NCBI GenBank assembly: GCA_937943665.1
Contig: CALEAR010000207.1
Span: 1 to 8,223, forward strand
Direction of reading: 5' to 3'
Length of the DNA stretch: 8,223 nucleotides
From: an uncultured Alcanivoracaceae bacterium
GTDB taxonomy: Bacteria; Pseudomonadota; Gammaproteobacteria; Pseudomonadales; Alcanivoracaceae
Part shown: positions 6,659-8,223 of the stretch, piece after piece
Position numbering within the stretch: position 1 is the stretch's first letter
How the letters are laid out: each line of letters begins with the position of its first letter
Notes under the pieces: generated by a model
The model's input: the letters and a program-made list of their open reading frames with translations, nothing else
Told to the model about the DNA's origin: nothing
Databases searched by the model: none
Program-made: the position numbers and the translations under genes

Positions 6659-7798
6659 TTATCGACCGAGTAAGTCTCGAGCGATAATTTCCAGCATAAT
6701 TTCACTGGTGCCACCGTAAATACGCTGAATGCGCGCATCCACATAATCCCGTGAAATCTGGTATTCCTTCATGTAGCCATAGCCACCAAAGAGCTGTAAG
6801 CAGGTGTCTGCCACCTTACACTGCAACTCTGTGGTGGTGTATTTGGCAATGGAAGCTTCCACGGCGGTGAGCTCTTTGCGATCATAGGCTTGCATGCATT
6901 GCTCCACATAAGCACGGTTAACCGCAATTTCAGCCTGCAACTCTGCGAGTTTAAAACGTGTGTTCTGGAACTTAGCAATGGGCTGGCCAAAGGCCTGACG
7001 CTCCTGCACATATTCCACAGTACGCTCCACCATCCCCTCACAAGCGGCCACAGCCCCCACAGCTAAAATTAAGCGCTCACGGGGCAACTCATTCATAAGG
7101 TTAGCAAACCCACGGCCTTCTCCACCTAATATTTGGTCTGCTCCCACTTTCACATCTTCAAAAAAGAGCTCTGAGGTATCAGCACAATGGTGCCCCATTT
7201 TTTCTAGGTTACGCCCACGGCTAAAGCCAGGTAAGGAGGCATCCACAGTGAATAACGTCATACCACGGCTGCCTGCGCTAGCATCGGTTTTAGTGGCAAG
7301 CACAATCACATCACAATGTTGGCCATTGGTAATAAATGTTTTTTGGCCATTGATGATAAAGTGATCCCCATCTCGCTCTGCACGTGTTTTCATGCTCTGT
7401 AAATCAGACCCAGCACCTGGCTCTGTCATACCAATGGAGCCAATGGCCTTACCCGCCACCATTTTGGGAATCCAGGTTTGTTTTTGCTCCTCAGTGCCTA
7501 GGTGCAAAATGTAGGGCGCCACAATATCGGAATGCACAGAAATATTTGACGCTAAACCGCTGCAACCCGCCCGAGAAAACTCCTCCACCACAATGGCAGA
7601 TAAGCGGAAATTGGCACCAAAACCACCGTATTCCTCAGGCATATCCACGCATAATAACCCCTGTTCACCAAGGGCCTCCCACACGGAGCGAGGAATAATT
7701 TCCTCTTTTTCCCACTGGTCATAGTGCGGCAAAATTTCTTGTTCAATAAACCGCTTTACGTTTTCTCTGAATAAGTCGATTTCGCTTTGGTCTAGCAT
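6659..7798 (-). CDS. Acyl-CoA dehydrogenase, LCAD/IVD-like catalytic type
   Basis: This FAD enzyme makes the trans-2,3 double bond in acyl-CoA, the first beta-oxidation step, passing electrons to ETF. The 379 residues fit the soluble family (about 380-390). It has an N-terminal helical domain (1-120), the FAD/substrate signature GMTEPGAGSD (123-132) with ITNG (156-159), and a C-terminal helical domain with RQAFGQPIAKFQ (267-278) and QLFGGYGYMKEY (335-346). At the usual MCAD catalytic position the motif is YGGTSEI (361-367), with Gly instead of Glu. Instead, Glu241 in LPRERLILA aligns with the catalytic Glu of LCAD and isovaleryl-CoA dehydrogenase, so the base has moved to that helix. Substrate is therefore likely long- or branched-chain acyl-CoA, but I cannot specify it. 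I start it at ATG 7798, with AAGGA six nt upstream; an in-frame ATG at 7822 lacks a comparable site. Its position near alkB suggests alkane-derived fatty acids. Confidence 0.95.
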   Translation of the reverse strand: MLDQSEIDLFRENVKRFIEQEILPHYDQWEKEEIIPRSVWEALGEQGLLCVDMPEEYGGFGANFRLSAIVVEEFSRAGCSGLASNISVHSDIVAPYILHLGTEEQKQTWIPKMVAGKAIGSIGMTEPGAGSDLQSMKTRAERDGDHFIINGQKTFITNGQHCDVIVLATKTDASAGSRGMTLFTVDASLPGFSRGRNLEKMGHHCADTSELFFEDVKVGADQILGGEGRGFANLMNELPRERLILAVGAVAACEGMVERTVEYVQERQAFGQPIAKFQNTRFKLAELQAEIAVNRAYVEQCMQAYDRKELTAVEASIAKYTTTELQCKVADTCLQLFGGYGYMKEYQISRDYVDARIQRIYGGTSEIMLEIIARDLLGR

Positions 7799-7804
7799 CT
7801 TATT

Positions 7805-7809
7805 TCCTT
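7805..7809 (-). promoter_or_regulatory. Ribosome binding site fixing the acyl-CoA dehydrogenase start
   Basis: The minus strand reads AAGGA, six nt, then ATG (7798). It favours the MLDQSEIDLF start over the ATG eight codons upstream at 7822. Confidence 0.7.
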
Positions 7810-7814
7810 TTGTT

Positions 7815-7832
7815 GTGATCACTGTTGTTAAC
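7815..7832. promoter_or_regulatory. Possible regulator site before the acyl-CoA dehydrogenase gene
   Basis: The perfect palindrome GTGATCAC (7815-7822) is followed two bp later by TTGTTAAC (7825-7832). The second 8-mer also occurs upstream of alkB (5859-5866), in the same orientation and at nearly the same distance from the start codon (27 versus 32 bp). The palindrome has the GT-Nx-AC form of GntR sites but with a 4-bp centre. These are sequence facts; any regulatory role is a guess. Confidence 0.3.
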
Positions 7833-7842
7833 GGCTTAGCGA

Positions 7843-7867
7843 TTAAAAGTATGCCACCTTAAAAGTA
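7843..7867. repeat. Direct repeat TTAAAAGTA, 16-bp period
   Basis: TTAAAAGTA occurs at 7843-7851 and 7859-7867, separated by seven bases. It lies 45-69 bp upstream of the dehydrogenase start, where a promoter would be expected. On the minus strand the copies read TACTTTTAA; one overlaps TTTAAT, a 5-of-6 match to a -10 box, but I found no matching -35. It may be promoter-associated or coincidental. Confidence 0.4.
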
Positions 7868-8004
7868 CTCAGCCGTGTTTATTATTGAGTTTTTTAACGC
7901 GATTCAGTGTAGGCCCTGCCTCCCATCACGGCAACGGCCTAAAAGACAAAAAACACCACGCTACTGCTAAGAAAGCAAGCTTCCATGGGCCGCTCTTGCT
8001 CTAT

Positions 8005-8223
8005 TCACCAACGCCTTATCTTAAATTCAGGCACCCGTGAAAGTAAGTACACACTTACCACCAAGCTCAATAGGGCTAATATCAAGAAATAGGTGGGCAA
8101 CGTTACCCCAAGAGCACTCAGTAATACCATGGAAAAAAGAGCAGAAAGCACCATAAAGAAAGCATTCAGCACATTACAGGCGGCGATAACCCGTGCTCTA
8201 TGGGTTTCAGCGGTGGCCTCTTG
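8005..8223 (-). CDS. C-terminal end of an MFS transporter, lysophospholipid-transporter-like (partial)
   Basis: An open frame enters from the right edge and ends at a TGA (8005-8007), giving 72 residues. It begins with a polar stretch and ETHRARVIAACNVLNA, followed by two clear hydrophobic helices (about 21-43 and 45-62) and a short tail SRVPEFKIRRW. The HRARVIA..NVLNA segment and the closing VPEF motif resemble the last two helices of the MFS half of LplT/Aas-like lysophospholipid transporters. In fused relatives, this point is followed by a PlsC acyltransferase domain. Here the protein stops at once, so this is a stand-alone transporter or a shortened one. The substrate cannot be judged from this fragment. 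The start and about 350 residues lie outside the window. Family assignment is from pattern memory only. Confidence 0.6.
   Translation of the reverse strand, partial: QEATAETHRARVIAACNVLNAFFMVLSALFSMVLLSALGVTLPTYFLILALLSLVVSVYLLSRVPEFKIRRW

Larger units (their letters stand above)
7799..8004. other. Intergenic spacer, 206 bp
   Basis: This spacer separates the dehydrogenase from the transporter gene upstream on the same strand. It holds the dehydrogenase leader, the GTGATCAC palindrome, the TTAAAAGTA direct repeats and, near 7975-7999, a weak hairpin (GCAAG/CTTGC) that might end the transporter transcript. I see no supported gene or RNA here. The frame continuing past the transporter stop meets another stop within about 22 codons and shows no acyltransferase-like sequence. 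Confidence 0.6.

Noticed and set aside
7384..7698. Open frame of about 100 codons antisense to the acyl-CoA dehydrogenase
   Set aside because: It lies over the conserved FAD-binding part of the dehydrogenase and has no family-like sequence.
7796..7822. Longer acyl-CoA dehydrogenase starting at 7822
   Set aside because: The AAGGA site is placed for ATG 7798, and the extra MITTKGNK residues are not family-like.
7975..7999. Terminator of the MFS transporter gene
   Set aside because: Only a 5-bp stem (GCAAG/CTTGC) with a 15-nt loop and three T residues after it on the minus strand; too weak to list as a terminator.

Overview
The window looks like chromosomal DNA from a marine, hydrocarbon-degrading gammaproteobacterium, most like Alcanivorax or a relative. 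This rests on three things. An oxyR-recG gene pair, as found in pseudomonads, lies at the left. An integral-membrane alkane 1-monooxygenase (AlkB) is divergent from a GntR-family regulator, the arrangement I recall for alkB2 of Alcanivorax borkumensis. An acyl-CoA dehydrogenase lies next to them. Genus is an inference; no rRNA or species marker is present. I see no insertion sequence, CRISPR array, tRNA, rRNA or prophage gene.

Layout, left to right. (1) 1-2586, plus strand: the 3' end of oxyR, a 40-nt gap, then complete recG, probably one transcript. The oxyR end and the gap carry a helically phased set of DnaA-box-like 9-mers, one of them a perfect TTATCCACA just before the recG start. (2) 2611-4509, minus strand: htpG (bacterial Hsp90), convergent with recG across a GC-rich palindromic terminator and preceded by a very good sigma-32 heat-shock promoter. 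(3) 4679-5827, minus strand: alkB, with a strong intrinsic terminator downstream and an upstream Shine-Dalgarno that fixes its start at 5827. (4) 5955-6635, plus strand: a GntR/FadR-type regulator. The 127-bp divergent spacer holds a perfect 13-bp inverted repeat matching the FadR-subfamily operator pattern. (5) 6659-7798, minus strand: an LCAD-like acyl-CoA dehydrogenase, convergent with the regulator over a shared hairpin. (6) 7799-8004: a 206-bp spacer with small repeats. (7) 8005-8223, minus strand: the C-terminal 72 residues of an MFS-type transporter that continues beyond the window.

The right half reads as a small alkane module. AlkB oxidises the terminal methyl of an n-alkane at the membrane, other enzymes (not in this window) take the alcohol to the fatty acid and CoA ester, and the dehydrogenase could start beta-oxidation. 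The regulator probably represses alkB and itself until a fatty acid, acyl-CoA or alkane-derived signal is present. A valine at the AlkB position equivalent to Trp55 of the Pseudomonas GPo1 enzyme predicts acceptance of longer alkanes. The left half is stress and replication repair housekeeping. I found no clearly undescribed system; the most interesting leads are the DnaA-box-like cluster before recG, the predicted operator, and possible shared control of alkB and the dehydrogenase.
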